A stretch of 64,000 bases of DNA from Lactarius indigo (Eukaryota > Basidiomycota > Agaricomycetes > Russulales > Russulaceae): contig JAFKAC010000049.1 of the NCBI GenBank assembly GCA_025766275.1, forward strand, positions 248,001 through 312,000. Reading direction: 5' to 3'. A program made the translations under genes and the position numbers. This document shows, one piece after another, positions 1 to 11,460 of this stretch (positions within the stretch are counted from its first letter, which is position 1; the number at the start of each line of letters is the position of its first letter). Below the pieces are notes generated by a model that made no database searches, was not told the DNA's origin, and saw only the letters and a list, made by a program, of their open reading frames with translations.

Positions 1-288
1 GACTCTCTGACTCTCTGACTCTCCGACACTCTGACACTCTGACACTCTGACTGTCTGACTCTCCGACTCTCCGACACTCTGACTCTCTAACTCTCTGACT
101 CTCCGACACTCTGACACTCTGACACTCTGACTCTCTGACTCTCCAACTCTCCGACTCTTCAACTCTCTGACTGTCTGACTGTCTGACTCTCCGACTCTCT
201 GACTCTCCGACTCTCTGACTCTCCAACACTCTGACTGTCTGACTGTCTGACACTCTGACACTCTGACACTCCAACTCTCTGACACTGT
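1..288. repeat. 8-base minisatellite (GACTCTCT-type)
   Basis: About 36 head-to-tail copies of an 8-base unit, GACTCTCT, with variants GACACTCT, GACTGTCT, GACTCTCC and AACTCTCT. The array starts at the first base of the window, so it probably extends further left. It is not a TTAGGG-type telomere repeat. Confidence 0.95.
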
Positions 289-807
289 GAGTCTCCAATT
301 CTGACACTTATTGAATATATTATCTATAAATAGTTTCCCTAAATAATATATTATGTGAGTTTCAGGTAACCTGGCTTACTGATTTTGTGATAACTTTTAA
401 ATTTTTACATGGAGTCTTGTGTAGCAGAAATTGTTAAGTTATTTTTCAATGAAAAAACGTTAAATCTTTTCTGAATGTGGCCACAGAATGGACTGTGAAA
501 AAATGCGTGACAGGTGTGACAGGTATGGACTTTATGTCTTTTCAGGGATTTTCTGTTTTTGAGAAATTGTGGAAAGACTTTAAATTCATGCCACAGCCTT
601 TCTTGAGGACAATTGTGACATAAGCTATATGTTTTTTTGCATATGTAATTGTTAAGTTTTTTCACAGTTTTTCTCATCTGATAATCCCTGAATGGACTTA
701 AAGTCCATTTACCATAATTTTCCGAGTACAGATTTTATAAAATCTTTATGTATTAGTCATCACTTTTTTACAATCTTTTCGTGTAAAGACAGAATCATGC
801 TGTCAGT
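289..807. other. AT-rich intergenic stretch, no gene seen
   Basis: Markedly more AT-rich than the rest of the window and not shared with units B or C. A minus-strand open frame of about 90 codons (405-677) contains a Cys/His cluster, but I see no recognisable domain, splice sites or related copy, so I do not call a gene. Confidence 0.6.
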
Positions 808-2958
808 GTCTTCCCTGCCCCCATTCGACGATGTCACTGTTTTGGGACCAAACTCACCGAAACTATGGCGTGCACAAATCCTTTCTTGACCGTCTGCTCT
901 CTGTGGCGACCCAACATGAGGGCTTTGGCCAATTTCATTTTGCCAGTGGTCATTCACACATCCAAACTGTCTGATGCGCTTTCGAAGAACGCCAGCTACT
1001 ATGCTGGCTTTAGGTCAGTGATACAAGGCATGACTCCTTTGGCCCCACCTCCCCGTCTAGCGCGCAGCCCTCCTCTCTCTGAAATACACATACATGTACC
1101 CTAGCCTCCCCGGTTCATCCTCTCCTGACAGACCTCGCACCCCTTATGCCTATCCGTATGGAACGACGATCCTTCAAGTTCTCATATACCTCGGCATTCT
1201 TCCTTACTGGTATGTTGCATGCACTTGCTACTTCTCTCTCCGTCTTGGTTCTGATCAAGCCTTAGAGGACTTCCCATGTTCGTGTGTCCGGCAGTTTCTC
1301 GGGTGCATATGTCATAACCACGCGCAAGGGTCGCTAAGCACCAAGAGGCTTGTTCCGTCCACCCAACAGAAGTATCTTGCATCCGCGCTCATTGCGTGGC
1401 TCGACATTATGGGACACACCTTCAAACAATTTCAGAGAGTGAGCTTCAGTTATTTTGGTCTAGCCCCCAACTTTCTCGTCCTTCGCTTTGTTCGCCATGG
1501 AAACACCCGTTCACACCACGCATGCTGTCGCGGTCCGAGTTAAGCATACTTTGGGTCACACAACCTACCTACTCCCGCTTTCCGTGCGTGACATTTGGTA
1601 ACGATCATCTTCGGTTTGCGATTGTTCGTCCCCATTCGCGCATACATCCACTGGCACTCTCACCATCCAATACTGTTTCTACTGCCATGGTATGTCTTTT
1701 GCCCGTGGGCACTCGCGGACAAATTCGATTCAGCTGGGAATATGGCACACTTCATTGCTGACGCTAATTATTCGGCGCTCAGGCGCACGTGACACCGGCA
1801 CTTTCAGCAGTAGCACCTTCACATTCGTTGTTCTCTGGCACGACCTGGGCTCATGGCTCTTAGAATGGGTTTGTCCTTCGCGCTATTCATACCCCCAGAA
1901 GTTGTGACGAAGGAGGCGCTATGGTCGTCGTTGATATGTGTGCGTGCGCCCGCTTCGTTTGCGGGGCTAGCAAAAGGATGCTCTATTGTTGTCTCATGTT
2001 CTCACGCAGTTAGAGGAAAACCCCCACATGTATGCGGCTGCGTGGTGTTCAGCATCTGATTAATGGAGGGTGCAAAGCCGGTCATATTTGTTCTCTGCAT
2101 TGACAACGCGTGATACTTTACCCACGAGCTGATTAGGAGCTGAGCAGACACGCGGACATGTCTCCTCGGTCTCCGGTCTTGTTGATTGTAATGCGCATGT
2201 ACAGGTACTAGCTCCTTATTTGGTGCTTGCGCGTGTCTGTTCGTTAGTGTACAACTCACGTTCGAGAGCTGGTACGGCCTTCTTAGACGCTCGTGGAGGT
2301 ACCGCTGACTGGTCTTTAGGGAGGGGGAAGCAGCGCGCCGGAGGAGACAGCCCCAATGTCGAGCGATGTTATTTCATTGAGGTGTAGACATTCGCATACC
2401 TTATATCCCCTCTTCGACATTTCAGGCATGCCAAGCAGTCGTGCATATGTCGAGACACAGGGACAAAAGCGAGATCAAATAGGATGATTGGAAGACGCGA
2501 GCAAAGTAAGGCTTCCTTCAGGACGGCAGCACGAGGCAAGTCTCGTTCTCGTTCTCAAGAACGCCTCGAGGCCTATCAATACGAAACCTCAGCATGATCG
2601 AGACTACCCATTTCTAGAATACTCTACAGTAATACAGTTTTTGTGTCATTTGTATCCCTGAGTTTGTGGACAATGCTGCAACACGCTTTACATGTACTTC
2701 TCTGGTTTCGTAGTATGCTTGCGTGCAACGTCATTCTCAAGTGCTCGTCGTTTGAGTCCCGGGAGCACAGACCAACTTAATCGACATGATTGGCTCGACT
2801 CCAAGTTTACCCGAAGACGATGGATCAATGTCCCGAACGACTGACGCGACATTGCAAAGATCGCTGGTAACTTAAGTACCGTATTCTTGACCGTACTAGT
2901 GGATAATACATGAATCGGGGGTCCAAGTAACTTCGTAGTGCAGTAGGTGTAATTCAGT
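808..2958. repeat. Duplicated non-coding block X, copy A
   Basis: Homologous to 11461-13528 and 21561-23700. It lies downstream of the NLR 3' ends. Copies A and C share a plus-strand open frame (about 149 codons at 1094-1543), but copy B has lost much of it, and no domain, intron pattern or selection signature is visible. I treat it as intergenic sequence carried along by the tandem duplication, possibly including the NLR 3' untranslated region near 2690-2958. Confidence 0.7.
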
Positions 2959-3958
2959 TCAAGTCGCGCCATGCTCTATCAGTAATTGTATCACACTATG
3001 CTTCCCCTCCATACGTGCCATTCGGAGTGGCGTCATCCCGTAATCGCCAACTATGTTGACGTCTGCCCCCCATTCGATTAGCAGCCGTACAACCTCGGAG
3101 TGCCCCTCAACTGACGCGTAGTGTAATGGGGTGAATGGATGGTAATCTTTCGTGTCGACATCGACACCACGATCGAGTAACAACCGAGCGATGTCGGGGT
3201 GACCGCAAAGAGACGATGCGTGTAGCGGAGTATGACCGTCCTTGTCACGACAATTCAAGTCTGCGCCACGATCAATCAGTAGGCGTGCAACCTCCAATAT
3301 TCCTTCTCCAGATGCCAGGTGCAATGCGGTTAAGCGGTCGGAGTTCCGAGAATTGATGTCGATCCCACGATCCAGCAAAGATTCAATGACAGTCAAGCGT
3401 CCTCGTGCCGATGCAACATGCAGGCTCATCTCATCTTCACTTTTGGAGGTGTCTTCGTCACTGGTATTTCCTTCATTTGTATCTTCCGACAACAACTCAT
3501 CAATACCTGAACCGTCATGAGATGCCACTTCTGGTGGGGCCAAACCCATGCGCTCGGCCAGAAATCTTGCGACCTCGACCTTCCCATTGCGGGACGCCAT
3601 GTCGAAGGGGCATTCGTCGTGGAGATCGCGCATATTAACATCCGCTCCCAACTCCAGCAAAACAGCTTTACAACATCCAGATGCCCCCCTTGAGCCGCTG
3701 CGTGTAATGGTGTCCAGCCTTCGCTATCTCTTGCGCCCACACTTGAGCCACATTTGATGAGGAAACCCGCGACCTCAAGCCTTCCATTAGCCGATGCGCG
3801 ATGTAACGGTGTTTCCTGGGAACTGGTTTGTTTATCGACGTCTGCGCCACGGTCGACTAGCAACTCCGCGACCTCGAGGTGTCCATTGGCTGATGCGTCA
3901 TGAAGCGGAGACGAAAGATCGCCATCCTCGGCATTCACATCCGCTCCTTGCTCAATTA

Positions 3959-4246
3959 CAGCTGGTTCCATAACGATTGTCCCCTGCCATTTTGAGAACA
4001 TAGTCAGCCATCCAAAACTCGAGAGCGGGATTCATAATTAAGTCGAGGGAGAAATTCTCAGGAAATCAGGTTATCTCACAGAATTAAGGTTATAGAATAG
4101 TTATCTTGTAACAATTGGGGTTATGGAATGGTTATCTGTATTGCTGCGCTAGAGAGCTGTGCCATCTCGGTGGCGGAGTTACCAATTCAAACCTCGCCTA
4201 TGTCCAAAATTTGGTCACCAGGGGACAATCGTTATGGAACCAGCTG
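3959..4246. mobile_element. 288-base non-autonomous Tc1/mariner element (MITE) inside NLR-A
   Basis: Perfect 28-base terminal inverted repeats (3959-3986 and 4219-4246, beginning CAGCTGGTTCCATAACGAT) are flanked by a TA duplication at 3957-3958 and 4247-4248. Units B and C are uninterrupted at this point. About 150 bases of its left part (near 3959-4130) align with the right end of the large element at 48991-53347, including the shared string 'ttcataattaagtcgaggg'. It is therefore a deletion derivative of a related autonomous element. No open frame inside. Confidence 0.95.
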
Positions 4247-4380
4247 TAGGAAAGCAGTGACGTCGAGTTTCCCATCGCCTGATGCGACCTGCAAAGGAGT
4301 CATCCCGTCTTCATTCCGCACATTGATGTCTATGCCGGCTTCAAGCAATATTTCCATGAGGCCGAGGAGTCCGTATCGTG

Positions 4381-4500
4381 CATCAGCAAAACAAAATTTG
4401 ACTAGCCGTGACTAGGGGAACTAGCTCCTACCATATTTGGGTATCACTAGTCAGCACTAGTCGCGGCTAGTGCTCCTAGTAACGTTTTGTTTTCCTGATG
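4381..4500. mobile_element. 120-base palindromic-ended insertion in NLR-A
   Basis: Absent from units B and C at the same codon. The ends are imperfect inverted repeats of about 16 bases (CATCAGCAAAACAAAA against the complement of ttttgttttcctgatg). A TG flanks both sides, which would fit a 2-base target duplication. The interior is rich in CTAG and ACTAG strings. It contains the stop codon at 4447 that ends the open frame of NLR-A. Superfamily not recognised. Confidence 0.75.
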
Positions 4501-7500
4501 TGATGCATGGTACAACGGAGTCAGGCCGTCCCTATCTTTAAGCGTGAGATTTGCGTGATGCTCAATTAAGAAGCGCGCCACTTCGGGTTTTTCGTCGCGC
4601 AGCGCCCGGTGTAGTTGTGTTTCTCCGTGCCGGTCCATCTTATCCAGGGCTGAACCGTGTTGGATCAGTGACAGAACAACGTCGAGGTATCCTGCACCTG
4701 ACGCCAGATGCAACGGAGTCTGGAGATCTTCGTCTTGCACATTTGGATCGGCACTGTTAACAAGTAAGTCCTGGACGACGTCAAGATGCCCATTCTTTGA
4801 TGCCTGATTCAATGGTGTTGACTGTTCCTGATTGCGCGATGCTACATCCGCGCCACTCTTGATTAAAATGCGAACAACCTCCGCATGTCCAAATTGTGAT
4901 GCCATCGCCAATGCAGTTCGGCCTTCATCATCGCGGGAATGTAAGGATGCACCGCAACCAAGCAAATATTTGACGATGTCCGAATGCCCGGCCTCTGATG
5001 CAGTTTGCAATGGAGACGTATAAGATTCATCCCGGAAGTTTATAAGTGCGCCATGCTTTACTAGCAGCTGGCAAATCTCCAGTGCACCACTCCATGCTGC
5101 GTAACACAATGGAGTCGCCTCTGTTTGGTCGGTCAAGGAGATGTTGACGTCTGCTTGGTGATCTAGTAGCAATCGCACTGCGTCGCGATCACCGGCCAAT
5201 GATGTGCGGTGCAACGGACTGAGCCCATCCATACCCAGGGCGTTGATATCCGTGCCATGCTGAAGTAATATACGAGCTACATCAAACTCTCTGTTGACGA
5301 CTGCAGCATACAAGGGGGTCACGTATTGGCCACCCCTAGCATTGACATCTTCTGGGTAGGTAACTGTGAGGCGTTCTACGATTGGGGGAAAACCGCACAG
5401 CGAAGCGTAGTATAATGGCGATCCATCTGGTTCCTTTGAACGAACGGTTGCCATTTGTCCTTCCCAGGGATGATCAAAGTCGTATATCCAGACCCATGCA
5501 GCAAAAGATGGCGTGTTCCGGTCAAAGAGACGCTCTATGAGATCTTGGATATCTAACCACACGGTCCCAAATTTGGCATGCTCGACCCAGTGCCGGGCCG
5601 CGTAGATCGCAAGTGGACGATTCTCCACCATACTCTTATCGACTTGGCCATCAAGGCTAAGTAAGATGCTGAGGCAAGCTCGCGCGAGAGTAGTGTGTGC
5701 AGAATGAGGGAAGACATGATATCGAGAGAGACGGTCTCCTGCCTTGGCAAGGCGGTCAGATTCCAGAAACTCCCTGACCGTGAAATGCGCAAATTGAACG
5801 ACTGGGAAACCGTCTACATTGACGACAGTAATTAGACTTGAACAGGCCGATATCAAGCATTTCTGTGCGTCTTCAGAGCGCCAGTCTATGTGGTCCTCTG
5901 AATCATGTCCGGCATCAAATAGAACGGCAAGGACATCTGCGAGCTCTGCAAGGCGAAGTGGGCGGACAGAGACGCAGAGGCACTGAAAAAGGCAGCGGGC
6001 GTATTCTTCGCTGTCCTTGTCGATCCCCAACAAGATACGCTCGTATGTTTCATCCAACGTCTGAGGCAATTCCTTCAGTGCCCGCGCAATTGTTCCCGGA
6101 ATGCGGAGACGCAACGCTTCTAGTTGACAAAACACCCATCGGAACCTATGGTAAAATGAGAAATAGTTTAGATTCAATGATAACGATTACTTACATCCCG
6201 TCGGCCTTCTCAGAGATCGTATCGATAACCAGTTTCTTATCCTCCGATCTCCATTTTCGCATCTTGCGATCCAAATGAACAACATGGGTGACATAGTCAA
6301 TTATATCCTGCTTTTGACCGTCTTCTTCGTGAAGAGAAACAGAATGAGACGCCAAAGGCTCGAGAGCTTCGAGGATATCGGCCTCGGGACGACCGGTCAC
6401 ACAAATGCGTAGATTCGGAAGTCGTGACTCAACAAGGTCTTCTATGAGTTCGAGGACGGCATCGCGTGGAGGTGGTACGCCAGATGTGTTGGGACACTCG
6501 TCGAGAGCATCTATAATGAGATAGATCGCCGGCTGCTCAGGGAGCAACAGCATATCCTTGAGGCATATGACCAGCGCATTGTCATCGGGTGACCGTGATC
6601 CATTATCGTATGTGGAATAAAGGCGAGAGAGTATTTTGTAGCAAGGGTCTGACTTAGCGCAGAGCTGCACGAGAAGGGATGATAGTAAGCCACGGACGTC
6701 TTGCTTTGCCACATTTCTGAAGTCGAAGTAGTAATAGGCCGTCAAGCGCAATCCCGCGTCACGTAGGGCCATGGACTCTTCGATGATGGTGGAACTAGTT
6801 GACAAATGTCAATATGAATACAGCTGGATGAGGTAAACGGATGTGGCACACACCACAGAATGCTCTTCCCCGATCCCGCTGTAAGGGGCTGCCGTCAGTT
6901 ACAGTGAGAGGAAGATCCTAGAATCGCGTACGCTTGCCAAGGATCAACAGAAGACATCCCTTCGAATTCCACTCCTTGAAGCTACCGCCTCGGGTAAACC
7001 ACACGGCAGACCCATCACGAACACGTCTGCGCGCAATCACTTGATTTTCCGATGGGTCTGGCGGAGAAAGCCAACTTCTAGATTTCTCGTGTAATCGGTC
7101 ACCTGTGAGACGAGTTTATTTATCCTTCGGAGCTATGCGTTGTGGACGAGACAACATACGGTTCATTTTGTTTATTTCGTTTACGACGTCTTGCATGGTG
7201 ACTAGAGTTTCACCATAAGCGCGAGATATAATTCATAAGCAATATTTTAACGCACCGAGACTCTTCTGGATCGCGACGCTCGACGCCTCGCCACCTACGT
7301 AGACAACAACCTGATCAGATGTCCAAAGTCGACCAAGGCGCTTCACTCACCATCCATGACCACTTTCATATTGTTCATAAGACCATGGACAACCTCCAAG
7401 ATGTGCGCCTCCATCATCCGAGCCTCGTCCTGCGTGAGCCGGTCCAATCTACGCAGTATATTTTCGATCTCGCTGTCGCCTAACAACTTCTTGGCGAATT

Positions 7501-8790
7501 GCTCTGCAACGAGTTCAGGAACAGCAACCTATAAACACGGTAAGGAAGCGCTCACTGAATCGACCTTGTTTTATTTGTTTCTTCGCCTGAGAAAGGATAG
7601 AAAGCAATTCGACCATTATCTTCACGATTATCTCGGTCATCAAAGGGCTCAAGTCGATCTTGGTATAAATGTCGAGGCGCTTGAGGAAGTTTCCGATGCA
7701 CTCAAAGAGTTCAAGAAGGGCATCGTAACTCGCGCTGACACCTTCGGCCGCCTGATAAGATCAGATGTCTGAGGGGTATGTTGGCTGATAGAAAACGACG
7801 GAAAACACGCACGGTGAAGAGGACATTGATGCCGACGAAGACAAGCTTTGCAGGTTGAAATGGGATCTGGTGAATAAAGATTTTAAGAAAGGCGAGAGCG
7901 TGACGATCGCTTGCGGCTCACGAGACTAGTTGCTTCACCAAGAATTGCAGAGAAGGCGTGAACGAATTGCACAACTGGGCTAAGACAATCGATGAACTTC
8001 CGATTCTTATCCCGATATTCCTTGAACTCGTCCTTTTTCCTTTCGAGTAGCTGAAGGATAGCAGCAGGAGAGTCGCAGGCCTTGATCTGTTCGGCGAAGG
8101 GATTGTCGTGGAGATCTATCTTCATTTGTTTGGCGTAATTATCCAACGCATCGCGAATCAACTGAAGGTTCTGGGAAGACATTGTTGAGAAGGCAAAAGA
8201 GTGTTTTCAGTAGTCGAGTTGAGTGAGGATGGCCGCTAGTTGCAATCGATCACAACGTGTACTTCGTTCGACTTCGTTCGTCAGGCGGACAGCCAAATCA
8301 GAGGACCGGTCCGACTGAGCACAAATGGAACGATAGGCGCCGGTAGCTGCAAGATTGTGATAGAGCTCGAATGACGCAGTCACCAGGGACTACTGTAGGA
8401 ATAATATGAACGGCTCGGTACTTCGGTAGTCTGTATGTATCGTCAATGTTACAATAATTATATAGCACCTGTCGAATTGCTAGTCCGAGGTGCCGCGGCA
8501 AGGATCGCGGGCGATCTTCCCGGCAACTCCCACGCTTCGGCGAAGTTTCGGCGATTGTCCAACACCAATTCTCGCCAGTTAGCAATCCTATCATCGCTTC
8601 CGCAAGGAAAAGTGATCCGTAAAGCTTGAGTCCACTCAAAAAGAGGACTAGGAGAGAACAAACGCACAATTTATGGCTTCATCACGTTAAGACGGAAAAT
8701 CTAGTTTTTTTGGGTGGGGAAACGACAAGAACGCCGCACTCGCTCCAAGTACAACAACATACATGGCCCAACTACGACTCCCACCTCGAC

Positions 8791-10665
8791 CTAGTCGTCC
8801 TTCTTCCCCGTGTCCCGAGGCGGTGGCAGAGCCGCAAACCCACTCAACGGCGAGCGTGGCGTGGGCGGGAAGTGACCAAAGCCAGGTGTACCAAGTCCCG
8901 GCGTACCAAGTCCCGGAGCAGGCGAGCCCAGCGTAGCCGCCGTCGCCGGCGTGCGCAACCCACCACCGATGCCGCCGCCTGGTGACACCGGCCGGAACAC
9001 CCCGGGCGAGAGCCCGAGCCCGGACGGCGTGCCGGGGTAGCCGCCGGATGCTGTGCGCCCAGAGAGAGGCGGCACCGTAGCAGGCGAGTAGGGGGAGTAC
9101 GGCAGCATTGGGGAGCCAGCAGGCGAGTTGGCATAGCTCGACACACCGCTGTAGTCGAACTGGGGGATGATCCACCCTCCGCCCAGCCGCCTGGACGCAA
9201 CGATGCGTTGCTCGGCGTTGCTCGGCCGCGCCCGGAGGGCTCCGCCGGTCCATTTGCTGCGCAGGGCGCTCCGTGACGAATCGGGGGTTGGTGCGATGTT
9301 ACCTGTGTCGTCGGGCCCTGCGACGGCCAATATCATTCGGTCGGTTGCGCGGATGCCCCATGATGCGCACACGAATATGCCCCCGATAACCCCAACACAG
9401 CTATCGTACAGATATGAGCCAGTGAGATAATGCGAACGGAAGACAGGTGACGCACCGGATGAAGAATTGGGCAAGTGTCGTGGTGCGCTGGATTAGGGTG
9501 AGACGGACGGGCTCGATATCAGACTTGAAGAAGATCCCAGGGACCCCGGAATGGCGACTGAGCTTCCGTTCGTAATGTGTGACACTGCTGATTTGTATGT
9601 AAAGGCGCAGTCCGTGGTGCAACATAAGTTGTCGGGACGACACGGAGATAATATTGATATGCGACAAATTCTATAGGCAAATCAGCGGGGAAACTCTCGG
9701 AAAGAGATTGACGGACCATCGTGAGTGATTTCGAACGAATTGTCGAGAGGGTGGGTGATCTCTGGGAAATGCTTGCCGAAAGAAAACTCCGTGATAACGT
9801 GTGACAAGTTCATAACTGTGAGGTCTATGAAAATGAGCTCAACAAAGAGGAGAAGAGTACATACGACCGTGATCAACATGAAGGGATTGCTATAGCCATG
9901 GCCGAGTGTAGTGATGTGGAGGTTCGCTGATCAAAGACGTATTGATGAAGGTCGCATTCGAATCACATGTAGGTGCACCACGAATTCTCTTGACGGCAAG
10001 CGAGCCATAAATACGGCACGCGCTGCCGTCTCGAACATGATTGTAGCGAGCGGTGGAAGAGATCTGCGAGGAAATCACGCGACTTGCGAGACTCGGCAAT
10101 TGCTTGCCGTGCGGTGAGGGCCTCGGCGTGTTCTCTAATTACAATATATGAGACCGGTCCAACCGAATTCCCACAGCGACTCACTTGAGTGTATTAACCT
10201 GCCCGATGTCAAACAGGGTCTGTACAAGAGTTAAGAAATAAGTTGGAGTGTCGACGAAGCAAGCGCTACGTACGCCGTCCTGATGAAATCCCTTGCTGAG
10301 GTATAATCTGTCAACAACGTCACGCAGGTCGACCGTCAGATCTGAGAATACTGTCAGCATCTTGAGGACTCGCAGGGAGGTACGATACGCACATCTTCAG
10401 GGCAGATTGACGATCAAATCGACATTGACGTCCAAATTACTCGCGGGGGTGTGATCCACGCCAAACTCGTAATCTGGTCAGTCCCAGACGAACTCACCAA
10501 ATGACATTCGCGATGTGAAGAAGAGTGATGAGGGTAATAAATGGGGTGAGGAAACCGCGCTCGCTTGAGCAAGTGCGATATGGATTTGGTAAAAGTATCA
10601 AAACTCTTGAGGGGGGCAGGTGTGACAGCGCCGATCTTGTCGAGGAGGGCCCGTTATGTGGGTTC
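8791..10665 (-). pseudogene. erv41: erv41 copy A, decayed
   Basis: Aligns over its whole length with the intact copy at 29073-30995. The 3' exons still encode recognisable Erv41/ERGIC2 segments (NLSHVITEFSFGKHFPE, VPGIFF) and the Pro/Gly-rich tail. The first exon is wrecked: the start codon is replaced near 10661-10668, 8 bases are missing near 10577-10590, one base is gained near the following exon part, and an in-frame TGA lies at 10478-10480 (frame of the intact copy). The 8-base loss and lost start are shared with copy B, so they predate the A/B duplication. Confidence 0.85.
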
Positions 10666-10811
10666 CTCCGACTAAATTGAAGGGGAGGGGGAAAGCTGCG
10701 CTTGATAAAGAAATATTGCAACGTTGACCTGCGCGAGTGACGTGTTCATGTCGATACACCAGGATTCCGGAACCACGCACCCTTTCAAGACCCTCTGTCA
10801 CCCACTTCCCT

Positions 10812-10925
10812 CATCAAATGGTGGGTAAACCCGCTACAAGCCATATTAGCCGCATCGACTTGACAACACAGAGCTGGTCCCGTCACGACGCAGCGGTCGT
10901 CAAACGCAGGTAGATAGTGGATGTG
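10812..10925 (+). pseudogene. 5' fragment of the LENG1-like gene (unit A)
   Basis: Aligns with 31162-31280, the start of the LENG1-like gene, at the same distance and orientation relative to erv41. An ATG remains at 10818, but gaps destroy the frame of the Cir_N domain, and similarity ends around 10925-10930. It marks the breakpoint of the duplicated segment. Confidence 0.75.
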
Positions 10926-11460
10926 GATCTCCACGTCGGGTTAGATGCAAGCTGATCTGTGATCTACATATGAGACCACGAATAACGAGATCGGAAGAGG
11001 TGTCGTGCGCCGGCCGAGGATTTGAATAGTGAGGCACAATGCATAGCGAAGTCTTGAGCGAAGTGAGGGTTTGCAATTAACGAATGATGAAGGAGATATT
11101 GCAACCAGTAGAGGCGCACCTGACTCGTGCAGCTACCTGATGGTTCTGCAGCTTCCGGAATCATCGGTAAGAATCCAGCGATACGTGAATGGTCCAAATC
11201 CGAACGCATCGCGATTGTGGTTATATTGATCGCCATACCAGCTCATTGGGCGCGTATCCATCATGGTGCGGGTCCCACGGTCACCCAGGGCGAAAGGCTC
11301 GAGCCGACCATGAAGAGGGGGGAGGTGAGACAGACGAGGAAGAGGTGATGTGAGAAGGAGCAGCTAGAGCGCGTGCTGTCGTGCTTGGGGAGATGAGCGT
11401 CGACCCAATCCAGCCAGAGACGGCTGACGCAATTCGTTCTCACACCGACCCTCACTGACT
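10926..11460. repeat. Linker present in units A and B only
   Basis: Nearly identical to 21036-21560 but absent to the right of unit C, where the body of the LENG1-like gene follows. Minus-strand open frames of up to 90 codons are present in both copies, but no domain is recognised. Origin unknown. Confidence 0.6.

Larger units (their letters stand above)
2959..8182 (-). pseudogene. NLR-A: Goodbye-NACHT-ankyrin STAND gene, broken
   Basis: Same ten-exon plan as the intact NLR-C. The start codon is at 8182 (MSSQNLQLIRDALDNY) and exon 1 encodes the Goodbye-like domain. A P-loop exon precedes 6846-6900, the NACHT exon with Walker B 'YLIIDALDECP' is at 6191-6800, and the ankyrin exon follows. Three lesions break the ankyrin part. 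A 288-base transposon sits at 3959-4246, a 120-base element at 4381-4500, and a 2-base gain against B and C lies near 3655-3672. Read through, the protein would stop at 4447, inside the 120-base element, keeping Goodbye, NACHT and about ten ankyrin repeats. A shortened product is therefore possible, but the 3' ankyrin repeats are cut off. Frames remain well preserved outside the lesions, so decay looks recent. Confidence 0.85.
808..11460. repeat. Tandem unit A of the NLR-erv41 triplication
   Basis: First of three direct repeats. The left edge is near 808-812, where similarity to 11461 and 21566 onward begins (shared 'tcttccctg...ttcgacgatgtc' block). It holds a non-coding block, NLR-A, erv41-A, a LENG1-like 5' fragment and a linker. 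It is about 0.4 kb longer than the other units because of two small transposon insertions inside NLR-A. All protein-coding content looks broken. Confidence 0.9.

Noticed and set aside
405..677. Cys/His-containing minus-strand frame in the AT-rich left flank
   Set aside because: Spacing does not fit a named zinc finger and nothing else supports a gene; kept only as a note.
1094..1543. 149-codon open frame conserved in block X copies A and C
   Set aside because: Disrupted in copy B, no recognisable domain, no intron structure. Similarity follows from the segmental duplication itself.
7356..7772. Plus-strand open frames opposite the NLR N-terminal exons (also 17398-17901 and 27684-28088)
   Set aside because: They are mirror images of the minus-strand Goodbye exons, run across clear introns of the real genes, and have no start context or domain.
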